DNA of 40,999 nt from Lentisphaerota bacterium (lineage in GTDB: Bacteria; Verrucomicrobiota; Lentisphaeria; Oligosphaerales; JABHEG01), in NCBI GenBank assembly GCA_018676675.1, contig JABHEG010000103.1:1-40999 (forward strand), given 5' to 3'. Below, one piece after another: positions 1 to 8,190 of the stretch (position 1 is the first letter of the stretch; every line of letters starts with the position of its first letter). Under the pieces are notes generated by a model, which did no database searches, was not told the origin of the DNA, and was given only the letters and a program-made list of their open reading frames with translations. A program made the position numbers and the translations under genes.

Positions 1-64
1 CATGGTTGGCACAGCGACCTCTTGACAGGGCCCCACAACGCGTGGGTGACCCCAGGGAAAAAGC

Positions 65-92
65 GCCCCCTCCCGCTCTTTCCGGAGGGGGC
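65..92. terminator. GC-rich hairpin, possible terminator of an upstream gene
   Basis: Arms GCCCCCTCC (65-73) and GGAGGGGGC (84-92) are perfect 9-base complements around a 10-base loop. No T-run follows, so intrinsic termination is uncertain. It could mark the end of a transcript entering from the left edge. Confidence 0.4.
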
Positions 93-333
93 ACCCAGCG
101 TCGTGCATTACATCATGAACAACAAGTCTGTGTACGACGGCGGGGGCCACTCGTCGCTGGGCAGAACTGCCTCGAGTGCATCGACACACTCCCGCGCATC
201 GCTGAGCGCTGACAGTTTATCCGCACTTGTGCCGGATTCAATTGCCGCCGAAAGCTGCCGTGACGCAACCGAGGTTGTCGACGTCACAACGAGATTGTGG
301 GTCGCGAGCGCTCACTTCGGTGTTGACGACCGT

Positions 334-361
334 TTGCAAAGCGTTGAGTGGCTGACATATT
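334..361 (+). promoter_or_regulatory. Candidate sigma-70 promoter for the small basic protein
   Basis: TTGCAA (334-339) and CATATT (356-361) are separated by 16 bases and match the consensus at four of six positions each. Transcription would begin near 368, leaving a leader of about 30 bases that contains the GGAGG ribosome site at 385-389. Prediction from sequence only. Confidence 0.3.
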
Positions 362-399
362 ACGTGCTTTTGCATGCGGCATATGGAGGCATACAGGAC

Positions 400-555
400 A
401 TGTCCGTTCATCCTACACTGAAGACGAAGGGCGCCGTTGGGGCCCAACGCAATGTACTCAAACGCTTCGAGCGTATCGACATCCTCAAGGATGAAGGGCG
501 TTACGAGGAAGGACGGAAAGTGTGGGGTCTTCCCAAGACCAAGCCACGCGACTAG
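400..555 (+). CDS. Small basic protein of the Chlamydia/Verrucomicrobia type
   Basis: The 51-residue product begins MSVHPTLKTKG and ends near GLPKTKPRD. The pattern of SLKTKG, then RNVLKRFERI, then a D/E-rich stretch, then V-GLPK is what I recognise as the small basic protein family (TIGR04137-like) found across Chlamydiae, Verrucomicrobia and some Planctomycetes; a ribosome-associated role has been suggested for the family but is not established. The ATG at 400 has GGAGG at 385-389, ten bases upstream. A longer in-frame reading from position 22 is rejected because the extra residues look non-coding. The protein is rich in K and R, which fits RNA binding. Its main value here is as a taxonomic marker for the PVC superphylum. 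Family assignment is from memory of the consensus, not from a search. Confidence 0.8.
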   Translation: MSVHPTLKTKGAVGAQRNVLKRFERIDILKDEGRYEEGRKVWGLPKTKPRD

Positions 556-631
556 TTCCAGCTTTGTCTGTTTACTTCTTCTCGGCAGTCCTCGGTGACC
601 TGTCGGGCACGAGACGGCACTTGAGCCTGAT

Positions 632-667
632 CCGTTACGCGGTAACGGGTTGATGGGAGTTGCTCCC
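632..667. other. Palindrome plus adjacent hairpin in the intergenic region
   Basis: A 17-base palindrome with 7-base arms, CCGTTAC (632-638) and GTAACGG (642-648), is followed seven bases later by a GGGAG (655-659) / CTCCC (663-667) hairpin with a 3-base loop. The first could be an operator, the second a weak terminator of the small basic protein transcript, since a T-rich patch lies near 679-688. Neither role is shown by the sequence. The rest of the 290-base gap (556-845) shows nothing else. Confidence 0.3.
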
Positions 668-845
668 TGGCTTTCGTGCCGTTTTTGTTTGCTGGTGGCG
701 GATGGACCGCAGAGCGGTACATTTGCTGCGTAGGCAATGACAGTTTCGAGCGCTTTGCTTCTGCAGGTCTGGCCCCAAGTCGGGATTTTGGCCGGATTAT
801 CCTTCAGAGCGGCGAGGTTGACCACATCGACGGGGTAGGAGTTCG

Positions 846-2021
846 ATGTCTCAAGACGGTGGCCAAGAGCTGACCCTCATGTTTGTTGACATTCCTGCGG
901 TTATTTCTCAGGCCGGTGGGGGTGCTCTTCCGCAATCTCGTGCTGAGGTCGAGCGATGCTTCTCAGTGCTCAAGAGCGTTCAGACTCGGCATGGAGGCAC
1001 GTTCGCCCGTGAGATCGGCAACACATTCGTGTGTTGCTTCGATACTCCCGCGGGGGCGGTTCAGGCCGCATGTGAGATGCAGCAGGCGGCAAGTACGGAC
1101 AGCGCCGCGGGAACGCCGGGGCTCGGCGTTCGCATCGCTCTTCACGCCGGTGTTCCGGTCATGAGAAATGGGATGTGTACCGGGGAGGTGATGACCACAG
1201 CTGCGCGGTTGGTAACGGTTGCGGAGCCCGGTCAGATCATCACGACGGATCGGGTCACGGAGAGCTTGAGCGGGGCGGCGGAAGCGCAGGTGAGGGAGGC
1301 CCCAAACGCGGCAAATATGGAGAAGCGTCTCCAGGTTCGGCTGTTTCAGATCTGCTGGGGGAGCGCAACACCTGCTGCCGACAGCTCTGACGGGCTTGAG
1401 AGTGGGGGCGCCGCGGAAGCAGTGGACGGGGGGGGCGAGGAGGCCCCGCAACCGACGTCCGCATCCGGTTCAGGCAAGGGTGTGCCACCCAGTGAAGCCC
1501 CCGCACCTTCCCGCGAAGGTAGTCTGGTTGACATAGGGTTGGACGCAACCGAGGTCCTGGATCTGTCGGCTCTACGGGCGAAGGATGAGCGTAGGAAGAC
1601 AGGGGCGACGGCGATCGACGAGTCAGCAAGAGCTGAAGCCCAGCGTGTGACGGACGAGAGTGCTCCTGCGGGGGCGTCATCGTCCGAGCCGACGCTTTGC
1701 CTCATCTGGCGTGGCCAGGTCCTCAGCATCCGGAGCGAAGAGGAAGCCATTCACCTCGGTCGGGAGGACGAAAACGAGGTCGTACTGGATGGCGACACGG
1801 CATCGCGGTTGCACGCTCACCTTGAGCGGCGCGGGGATACGTTCATGTTGGTCGACTACAGCACAAATGGTACATTTGTGTACGACAGTGAGGGGAACCA
1901 GAAGAGGATCAAGGAGGATCAAGTGGAGCTTGATACCTCCGGGGCCATTTCACCTGGCTGTCCTCAGGATGCGGTTGGCAGCGACCCGATTCTGTTCTGG
2001 GTGACCGGCGGGAAGGCCTGA
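846..2021 (+). CDS. Degenerate class III nucleotidyl cyclase-homology domain fused to an FHA domain
   Basis: The 391-residue protein has three parts. Residues 8-170 resemble a class III adenylate/guanylate cyclase catalytic domain: FVDI carries the first metal Asp (D15), RIALHAG (96-102) and TTAARLVTVAEPGQI (117-131) match conserved family blocks. The second metal Asp of the usual IGD motif is Asn here (I57-G58-N59), so cyclase activity is doubtful. Residues 175-280 are a low-complexity, acidic and Pro/Ser-rich linker. Residues 284-385 form an FHA phosphothreonine-binding domain with G305-R306, S320-R321-x-H323 and N341-G342-T343, the phosphopeptide-contacting positions. No signal peptide or membrane segment, so cytoplasmic. 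TAGGAG (836-841) precedes the ATG at 846. Likely a phospho-signalling scaffold; no kinase gene lies nearby. Confidence 0.8.
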   Translation: MSQDGGQELTLMFVDIPAVISQAGGGALPQSRAEVERCFSVLKSVQTRHGGTFAREIGNTFVCCFDTPAGAVQAACEMQQAASTDSAAGTPGLGVRIALHAGVPVMRNGMCTGEVMTTAARLVTVAEPGQIITTDRVTESLSGAAEAQVREAPNAANMEKRLQVRLFQICWGSATPAADSSDGLESGGAAEAVDGGGEEAPQPTSASGSGKGVPPSEAPAPSREGSLVDIGLDATEVLDLSALRAKDERRKTGATAIDESARAEAQRVTDESAPAGASSSEPTLCLIWRGQVLSIRSEEEAIHLGREDENEVVLDGDTASRLHAHLERRGDTFMLVDYSTNGTFVYDSEGNQKRIKEDQVELDTSGAISPGCPQDAVGSDPILFWVTGGKA

Positions 2022-2147
2022 CCCCGAGGCTGAGACGGATTTTCTGTGTTGTCGTGTCCTTGCCTTGCGCGCGTTATTGGTGGACCTCTGCCGGTTCGCC
2101 CAAGCGTGCCTGCTCCTTACTCCATGCGCATCCTCTGATTCTTCCCC

Positions 2148-2175
2148 TTGTCGGTGGCTCAAGAGGGGCTATGCT
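2148..2175 (+). promoter_or_regulatory. Candidate promoter of the glycosidase-sulfatase operon
   Basis: TTGTCG (2148-2153) and TATGCT (2170-2175) lie 16 bases apart, each matching the sigma-70 consensus at four of six positions. It lies about 65 bases before the ATG at 2242. Weak evidence. Confidence 0.3.
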
Positions 2176-2241
2176 GGGATACCTTTTCACTCGTCCGTTT
2201 CGATGGTTGACTGTCGGACTCCACCAGAGGACTGTGCTGTG

Positions 2242-5229
2242 ATGCCTTTCTCGACTGCTCTTGCCGCTCGTCTACGCAATCCCCCCAAAGCCTACCGCCC
2301 GATCCCGTTCTGGTCCTGGAACGAGGATCTCACCGTCGCTGAGACCCGGCGGCAGATCGCTGAAATGGACCGGGTTGGCATCGGAGGCTACTTCATGCAC
2401 GCCCGGGGCGGCCTGCAGACGGCCTACATGGGGGAGGATTGGATGGCGAACATCGCGGCCGGCATCGATGAGGCCCGAGAGCGAGGGATGGGGGCGTGGG
2501 CATACGACGAGAATGGCTGGCCAAGCGGCTTTGGTGACGGCCGTGTCAACGGCAGGGGAGAGGCGTTTCAGCAGAAGTACCTCCGCTACGATGCTGTGGA
2601 GTGTGAATGCGAGCGTGACGACGGGCGGGGAATCACTCATGTGCGCTTGATGGACGGGCGACTTCTGCAGTTCTACTTTGATGTCAATCCATACTACGTG
2701 GATACTCTGGACCCGGCGGTGACCGAGGCTTTCCTGGACGACATCTACCACTCCTATTCGGAGACCTTCGCCGCCGACTTCGGCAAGGCAATGCCGGGAT
2801 TCTTCACGGACGAACCGCAAGTTTCCCGCAATGGGATTCCCTGGTCGCTGACTCTGCCCGACCGGTACCGTGATGCCTACGGTGAGGACCTCCTGCCTCT
2901 GTTGCCGGAGCTGTTTCTACCGGTGGGGCAATTCGGGCGGACGCGCTACCGCTTCTGGCTTCTCGTTCAGGAGCTGTTTGTCACTTGCTTTACGCAGAAG
3001 ATCCACGATTGGTGTGAGGAGCGAGGGGCTCAACTGACCGGACACATGGTGTTGGAGGAGACGTTGCTTTCTCAGATCACCTCCAATGGAGCGGTCATGC
3101 CGCACTACGAGTTCTTTCACGTGCCGGGGATGGACTGGCTGGGGCGCCATATCGACCCACCTACGACGCCCATCCAGGTTGCGTCGGTCGCGCACCAGAC
3201 AGGGCGCAGACAGATCTTGAGTGAGACCTTTGCTCTGACCGGATGGAATGTCTCATTCGAGGAGCTCAAGTGGATGTTTGACTGGCAGATGGTCAGGGGG
3301 GTCACTCAGCTCTGTCAGCATCTCGAAGGGTATTCGCTGAGAGGAATCCGGAAGCGCGACTATCCTCCGTCAATGTTCTTCCAGCAGCCGTGGTGGGATG
3401 ATCAGTACCGGCTCTTCAACGACGCAGTGTCGCGAGTCGGTATGCTGCTTTCTGACGGTGATGTGAGAGCTGACGTGTTGGTTATCCATCCTCAGTCTTC
3501 GGCTTGGTTGCAGTTTGACTGTGGTGACAACGGCGACATCCACAATCTCTTCAATGACTTCATGTCGGTGACCCGTTGCCTTGAGGGTGCCCAGGTGCAA
3601 TTTCACTATGGTGATGAACGTATCCTGCGCCGACACGGCTCGGCCAGCGGCAGGTTGTTGAGGGTGGGAACGCAACAGTACCGGGCCGTGGTGGTTCCTT
3701 CTGTCGACACGTTGGCTGCTTCAACCATCGCGTTGTTGTCAGCATTTGCCGAAGAAGGCGGGACTCTTGTCTGGGCGGGCCGTCTCCCGACGTCCATTGA
3801 TGGTGCGGCGGATGACCGGATTGCAGAACTGACCGGAATGGGGCAACGGGCTGCATCTGTCGAGAGCGTTCCTGGAGCATTGCCGGAACCGATAATGCGG
3901 GGCCTGGTTGTTGACCGACACACGGGGGAGTCCCTGACATCTGTCGCGGCAACTTGCAGGCACTTTGATCGTGAGCAGGCGGGCGTGCCTTGCCGGTTCT
4001 GGTTTTTTGCGAATGCCGATGCTGAGGCAGGCCACGATGCGCGCATCACGTTGCCTGGGCGGTCCGTTGCTCGGCTTGCCCAGGAAGACGGGACTGTCGT
4101 CGCCTTGCCGGGCGACACTCACGCTGACCGTGTCACGTTCGACTGCCGCTTCGAGCCCGGCGGATCCGTCGCCGTTTTTGTTGCAGACGAAGAGGATGTC
4201 TTTGGGGGGATCTCGATGAGGGAGACGGAACTCGACCCCCTGGTGCCATCGCAACTGGCTGGGCGTTGGGATTGCGAGTTGCTCGATCCCAATACGCTGA
4301 CGCTTGATGTGTGTGATGTGTTGTTTGACGGCGACCTGACAGCCGAGGCCGAACATATCAGTGTGGTGCAGCAGCGCGCTCTTGATCTTGAGCGTGAGGT
4401 CGATATCGAGCTGCGGTTTCGCGTGGTCGCCATCGAGGGCTTTGCCGTTGAGCAACCTCTGCATCTTGTGCTGGAGTCTCCCGACCGTTTCGAGGTATCC
4501 ATTAACGGTCGAGCGGTGGATATGGCGGACTGCGGCGCGTACCGCGACAGCTCGTTCCGCAAGATCGATCTGACCGGTTGCCTGGCGATTGGTGAGAACG
4601 ACATTCGGCTGCGGACGCGATTTACGCAGCCGGCCGAAGTGTACGAGAACCTTCGCCGTGCTGCCGTGTTCGAGGCGGAGAAGAACAAGTTGACCTACGA
4701 CAGCGAAATCGAGGCGATCTACCTGTTGGGCGCATTCGGCGTCTGTACACCGGGCCGTTTTACATCACTGCCCCGGGGCGCGACGCGCTATACCGGTCCG
4801 TTCGAGCTTGGTCCCCTGCCGGTTGCCGTTCCCATGGGGGACCTGACCCCGCACGGATTGCCATTCTTCAACGGCCGTGTCCGCCTGCGGAAGGAGATTG
4901 TTCTCACAGGTGACGAGGCGGAGAAGCGTTGTTTCCTCTTTACCGAGCGGATGGCTGCGGTGGTGGGCGTTTCCGTGAACGGGAAGCGGGTGAAGGACGT
5001 GTACTGGCGACCTTACGAGGCAGATCTGACGGGAGCCCTCCAGGAAGGTGTCAATGTGCTGGAGATCGAGTTGACGAGCGGGTTGCGGAATCTGCTGGGA
5101 CCGCACCACCTCGAGGAAGGCGAGAGCCATGCCGCTGCTCCGCGTTCGTTTTTTAAGGAGCCGAATATCTGGGGAGCGTGCTCCTGGAATGACGACTATT
5201 GTTTCGTGGAGTTCGGAATTCGGGTCTGA
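2242..5229 (+). CDS. Large glycoside hydrolase, GH106-like (alpha-L-rhamnosidase type)
   Basis: The 995-residue protein opens with features of GH106-related hydrolases: PFWSWN (22-27), a GGYFMHARGGL block (48-58), and YDENGWPSGF (88-97), typical of the start of a TIM-barrel glycosidase. FFTDEP at 187-192 supplies a conserved acidic candidate (E191). Residues of roughly 730-995 are beta-rich and resemble the sugar-binding jelly-roll domains of GH2/GH106 enzymes. There is no signal peptide when started at ATG 2242, which has AGAGGA at 2226-2231; an upstream in-frame extension to 2065 adds nothing conserved. It probably removes a terminal sugar such as L-rhamnose from an imported oligosaccharide. 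First gene of a run continuing with a TatD-type hydrolase, a flavoprotein and a sulfatase. The true substrate and exact GH family are unproven. Confidence 0.7.
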   Translation: MPFSTALAARLRNPPKAYRPIPFWSWNEDLTVAETRRQIAEMDRVGIGGYFMHARGGLQTAYMGEDWMANIAAGIDEARERGMGAWAYDENGWPSGFGDGRVNGRGEAFQQKYLRYDAVECECERDDGRGITHVRLMDGRLLQFYFDVNPYYVDTLDPAVTEAFLDDIYHSYSETFAADFGKAMPGFFTDEPQVSRNGIPWSLTLPDRYRDAYGEDLLPLLPELFLPVGQFGRTRYRFWLLVQELFVTCFTQKIHDWCEERGAQLTGHMVLEETLLSQITSNGAVMPHYEFFHVPGMDWLGRHIDPPTTPIQVASVAHQTGRRQILSETFALTGWNVSFEELKWMFDWQMVRGVTQLCQHLEGYSLRGIRKRDYPPSMFFQQPWWDDQYRLFNDAVSRVGMLLSDGDVRADVLVIHPQSSAWLQFDCGDNGDIHNLFNDFMSVTRCLEGAQVQFHYGDERILRRHGSASGRLLRVGTQQYRAVVVPSVDTLAASTIALLSAFAEEGGTLVWAGRLPTSIDGAADDRIAELTGMGQRAASVESVPGALPEPIMRGLVVDRHTGESLTSVAATCRHFDREQAGVPCRFWFFANADAEAGHDARITLPGRSVARLAQEDGTVVALPGDTHADRVTFDCRFEPGGSVAVFVADEEDVFGGISMRETELDPLVPSQLAGRWDCELLDPNTLTLDVCDVLFDGDLTAEAEHISVVQQRALDLEREVDIELRFRVVAIEGFAVEQPLHLVLESPDRFEVSINGRAVDMADCGAYRDSSFRKIDLTGCLAIGENDIRLRTRFTQPAEVYENLRRAAVFEAEKNKLTYDSEIEAIYLLGAFGVCTPGRFTSLPRGATRYTGPFELGPLPVAVPMGDLTPHGLPFFNGRVRLRKEIVLTGDEAEKRCFLFTERMAAVVGVSVNGKRVKDVYWRPYEADLTGALQEGVNVLEIELTSGLRNLLGPHHLEEGESHAAAPRSFFKEPNIWGACSWNDDYCFVEFGIRV

Positions 5230-5309
5230 GCCCTCATCCCCCGGAGGACAGGGCGTGCCGCCTGCGCGACGACCTTCTACACCGCAATTTGCTGTGGAGA
5301 CGACAGACG

Positions 5310-6146
5310 ATGACAATCATCGAGCCACATATTCATATGTATTCACGGACGACCGATGACTACCAGGCGATGTACGAGGCTGGCATTCGTGCCTGTGTCG
5401 AGCCGTCTTTCTGGTTGGGCAGCACGCGGCGTTACGCGGGGACGTTCCTCGACTACTTCCTGCTGATTCTCGAATTCGAGACGATTCGGGCGAGGCGGTT
5501 CGGGATCGATCACTTTGCCGCCGTTTCGGTGAATCCGAAGGAAGCGGATGATCCCGGCTTGGTGGACGAGGTCCTGGCGGGGATGCCCGAGTACCTGGAA
5601 CATGATCGCTGCGTTGCCCTGGGGGAGATCGGCTTCAACAACATCACGGCCAATGAGGAACGGGCGTTCGTGCTGCAGCTCCGCATGGCTGAGGAGCGCG
5701 GAATGCCGGTGATCATCCATCTTCCACACGTCGACAAACTGCGCGGCACCAAACGGATCGTCGAGATCATCAAAGCCGAGGGGGTGACTCAAGGGCGGAT
5801 CATTCTGGATCACAATACCGAAGAGACCATGGCCACATCACGCGGGACGGATTGCTACGCGGGGATGACTGTCTACCCTATCTCGAAGCTCACACCCGCT
5901 CGAGTGAGCGGCATTATCCGTGAATTCGGGGCCGAGCGGATGGTTGTGAACGGGTCTGCCGACTGGGGGATCTCTGATCCACTGAGCCTGGTGAAAGTGG
6001 TGGCTTACATGCGCGAGGACGGCCACAGCCCGGACGTGATTCAGCGATTGGTTTTCGGCAATGCCAATGCCTTCTACGGCCAGTCCCCCAAATGGCGACC
6101 GGATTTCGGCATTGAGCCGATGGACCCGCGCCAGTTCCAGCGATAG
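5310..6146 (+). CDS. TatD-family metal-dependent hydrolase (EboB-like)
   Basis: The 278-residue protein carries the amidohydrolase/TatD metal ligands: HxH at residues 7-9 (EPHIHMYSR), a Glu in the ALGEIGFNN strand, His in VIIHLPH, His in ILDHNTEE and the late Asp in NGSADWG. That final segment and the MYSRTTDDY opening resemble the TatD branch found in ebo gene clusters (EboB), but no eboA, C, D, E or F partner is recognisable next to it. It lies 80 bases after the GH106-like gene and 55 bases before a flavoprotein gene, so it is probably co-transcribed. ATG 5310 follows TGGAG (5294-5298). It is likely a cytoplasmic hydrolase of a phosphoester, lactone or amide; no substrate can be named. Confidence 0.8.
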   Translation: MTIIEPHIHMYSRTTDDYQAMYEAGIRACVEPSFWLGSTRRYAGTFLDYFLLILEFETIRARRFGIDHFAAVSVNPKEADDPGLVDEVLAGMPEYLEHDRCVALGEIGFNNITANEERAFVLQLRMAEERGMPVIIHLPHVDKLRGTKRIVEIIKAEGVTQGRIILDHNTEETMATSRGTDCYAGMTVYPISKLTPARVSGIIREFGAERMVVNGSADWGISDPLSLVKVVAYMREDGHSPDVIQRLVFGNANAFYGQSPKWRPDFGIEPMDPRQFQR

Positions 6147-6201
6147 CGGCTTCTTGGACCGCACACAGAGCAATCGTGAATTGTACGGAGAGGATCTCAC
6201 T

Positions 6202-6780
6202 ATGAAGGTTGTTGCTTTTAACGGAAGCCCCCGGAAGGGCGGGAACACCGAGACGTTGACCCGTTGCGTCCTGGCCGAACTGGAGCGCGAGGGCATCGAG
6301 ACCGAACTCGTTCAGCTGGGGGGAAAGGCGGTGCGTGGCTGCGTCGCCTGCACGAAGTGCTTTGAGAATCTGGACAAGCGCTGCGCCATCGACAGCGATG
6401 TTATCAATTCGTGCATTGCGAAGATGGTTGAGGCCGATGGGATCATTCTGGCTTCACCCACGTATTTTGCAGACGTCTCAACTGAGATAAAGGCACTGAT
6501 CGACCGGGCTGGCTTGGTGGCCCGGGCCAATGATGACATGTTCCGGCGGAAGGTCGGGGCGGCGGTGGTGGCGGTCAGGCGCGCGGGCGCGGTTGCCGCA
6601 TTTGACAGCATCAATCACATGTTTGCCATCAGCCAGATGATCATCCCTTGCTCCATCTACTGGAACCTCGGAATTGGCCTGCGTCCGGGTGATGTCAACG
6701 AGGATGAGGAAGGGCTGAAGACCATGCAGGTCCTCGGGCAGAACATGGCCTGGCTGTTGAAGAAACTACACCAGGATTGA
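6202..6780 (+). CDS. NADPH-dependent FMN reductase-like flavoprotein
   Basis: The 192-residue protein is a flavodoxin-fold reductase. FNGSPRKGGNTETL near the N-terminus is the phosphate-binding loop for FMN, and ILASPTYFADVS with the following IDRAG contact the isoalloxazine in this family. A CVACTKC motif followed by another Cys (CAIDSD) is the Cys-rich signature seen in iron-sulfur-flavoprotein-related members, so a metal cluster or redox disulfide is possible. Start ATG 6202 has GGAGAGG just upstream. It sits between the TatD-type hydrolase and the sulfatase, only 15 bases before the latter, which suggests a redox step in the same pathway. Electron partner and substrate are unknown. Confidence 0.85.
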   Translation: MKVVAFNGSPRKGGNTETLTRCVLAELEREGIETELVQLGGKAVRGCVACTKCFENLDKRCAIDSDVINSCIAKMVEADGIILASPTYFADVSTEIKALIDRAGLVARANDDMFRRKVGAAVVAVRRAGAVAAFDSINHMFAISQMIIPCSIYWNLGIGLRPGDVNEDEEGLKTMQVLGQNMAWLLKKLHQD

Positions 6781-6795
6781 GCAGGGAGCGTCCGG

Positions 6796-8142
6796 ATGAG
6801 TGCTGACAGACCCAATGTTGTACTGCTGGTTGCCGACGACCACGGTTTGGACGGTGGCTGCTATGGGACGGCGTCGCCGCTGACTCCGAGCCTGGACCGG
6901 ATTGCCGTCGATGGCGTTCGTTTCACGAATGCGTTCTGCACAACCGCCAGTTGTGCCGCGAGTCGCTCGGTCATTCTGACTGGGCTTCACAACCATACCA
7001 ATGGAACGTTCGGGCATGTCCACGGGCGGCACCATTTCTCCTGCTTTGAGGATGTTGTGAGCTTGCCCGTGATGCTCAAGGACGTCGGTTACCGGACCGG
7101 ACGGATCGGCAAGTACCATCATGCCCCTGCGAGCGTCTTTCCGTTCGATGACGAGTTGCCGGCCGCCGGGCGGAATGACGTCCAGATGTCAGAGAACTGT
7201 CGCCCCTTCATCGAGGCAGATGAGCCGTTCTTCCTGTATTGGTGCTCGATGAACCCGCATCGTTGCGGCACGGTCTGGGAAGAGCATCCGTGCAAACCGA
7301 ACCGCTTCGGCAACCCCGACGAGGACTTCCTCGGGGACACTGAGTTCATCTATTCCGATGACGAGCTCCAGGTCCCTGACTACCTGCCTGACACGGCCGA
7401 AGCCCGGGCCGAGTGGTCTCAGTACTGTCAGTCGGTGTCGCGTCTTGATCGCGGCATTGGCCGCCTGATCGAGATTCTGCAGGCAACTGGGAAGTATGAC
7501 AACACGTTGATCATCTACGTCTCGGACAATGGGGCGGCGTTCCCCGCCGCGAAGACCACGCTCTATGATTCGGGAATGAACCTGCCTTGCCTGGTGAAAA
7601 CGCCTGGAGAAGGGCCGCGCGGGGTCACCTCTGACGGTCTGGTCACGTGGACTGACCTGACTCCGACGATTCTCGATTTCGCCGGGGCTCCAGCGGGTGA
7701 TGGGCGATTCCATGGCGACTCCTTCAGACGGATTCTGGCAGAGGAGCACCCGACGGACTGGCGGGACGAGATATACGCGGCTCACACGTTCCATGAAATC
7801 ACAAACTACTACCCGATGCGGGTGATTCGGAGCCATAGGTACAAGTTCATCTGGAATATCGCCCACGGCCTGCAGTACTCATTTGCATCTGATCTGTGGG
7901 CTTGTGCGACGTGGCAGGGGGCACTGCGCGACGGATTGGAGATGTTCGGGACGCGGACGGTCGACGCCTATCTGCACCGGCCGCGCTTTGAGCTGTTTGA
8001 CCTGGAGGCCGATCCACAGGAGATCGTCAATCTGGCGGAAGACGCGGAGTACGCACCGGTCGTGGCATCTTTCTGTGAGAAACTGAGGCAGTTCCAGAGA
8101 GAGACAGACGACCCGTGGCTCCACAAGTGGACGTATGAGTAG
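6796..8142 (+). CDS. Cytoplasmic sulfatase, N-sulfoglucosamine sulfohydrolase (sulfamidase) type
   Basis: The 448-residue S1 sulfatase resembles the heparan N-sulfatase (SGSH) branch over its full length: a HNHTNGTFGHVHGRHHFS block, NPHRCG, SDNGAAFP, LTPTILD, HEITNYYPMRVIRS and a closing ETDDPWLHKW, which parallel blocks I recall from human SGSH. The maturation motif is C53-A54-A55-S56-R57, a CxAxR variant, so residue C53 would become formylglycine. Metal ligands include ADDH near residues 13-16 and the SDNG motif. There is no signal peptide, so the enzyme should act in the cytoplasm on an imported substrate. No formylglycine-generating enzyme or anaerobic maturase lies in the window. It ends the four-gene run starting at 2242. 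Substrate could be N- or O-sulfated sugar. Confidence 0.87.
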   Translation: MSADRPNVVLLVADDHGLDGGCYGTASPLTPSLDRIAVDGVRFTNAFCTTASCAASRSVILTGLHNHTNGTFGHVHGRHHFSCFEDVVSLPVMLKDVGYRTGRIGKYHHAPASVFPFDDELPAAGRNDVQMSENCRPFIEADEPFFLYWCSMNPHRCGTVWEEHPCKPNRFGNPDEDFLGDTEFIYSDDELQVPDYLPDTAEARAEWSQYCQSVSRLDRGIGRLIEILQATGKYDNTLIIYVSDNGAAFPAAKTTLYDSGMNLPCLVKTPGEGPRGVTSDGLVTWTDLTPTILDFAGAPAGDGRFHGDSFRRILAEEHPTDWRDEIYAAHTFHEITNYYPMRVIRSHRYKFIWNIAHGLQYSFASDLWACATWQGALRDGLEMFGTRTVDAYLHRPRFELFDLEADPQEIVNLAEDAEYAPVVASFCEKLRQFQRETDDPWLHKWTYE

Positions 8143-8164
8143 GGATCTTGTTCCGAGGATGGAC

Positions 8165-8190
8165 TGAACACGTGGGAGCGGCGGTGTTCA
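8165..8190. terminator. Shared hairpin between convergent genes
   Basis: TGAACAC (8165-8171) and GTGTTCA (8184-8190) are perfect 7-base complements around a 12-base loop, in the 45-base gap between the sulfatase stop and the dehydrogenase stop, overlapping the latter. Its position suits a bidirectional terminator, although there is no T-run. Confidence 0.4.

Larger units (their letters stand above)
1..399. other. Gene-free leader region upstream of the small basic protein
   Basis: I see no convincing coding region in these 399 bases. An open frame runs through it in phase with the small basic protein, but its translation is low-complexity and unlike any family, and it would put over 120 unrelated residues ahead of a protein that is normally very short. 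The region holds one strong GC-rich hairpin (65-92) and a weak promoter candidate (334-361). The left edge may hold the untranslated tail of a gene outside the window. Confidence 0.5.

Noticed and set aside
22..399. N-terminal extension of the small basic protein
   Set aside because: The extension is unlike any family member and the ATG at 400 has a good ribosome site.
2065..2241. Upstream extension of the GH106-like protein
   Set aside because: It begins without a ribosome site and shows no signal peptide or conserved residues; ATG 2242 follows AGAGGA.
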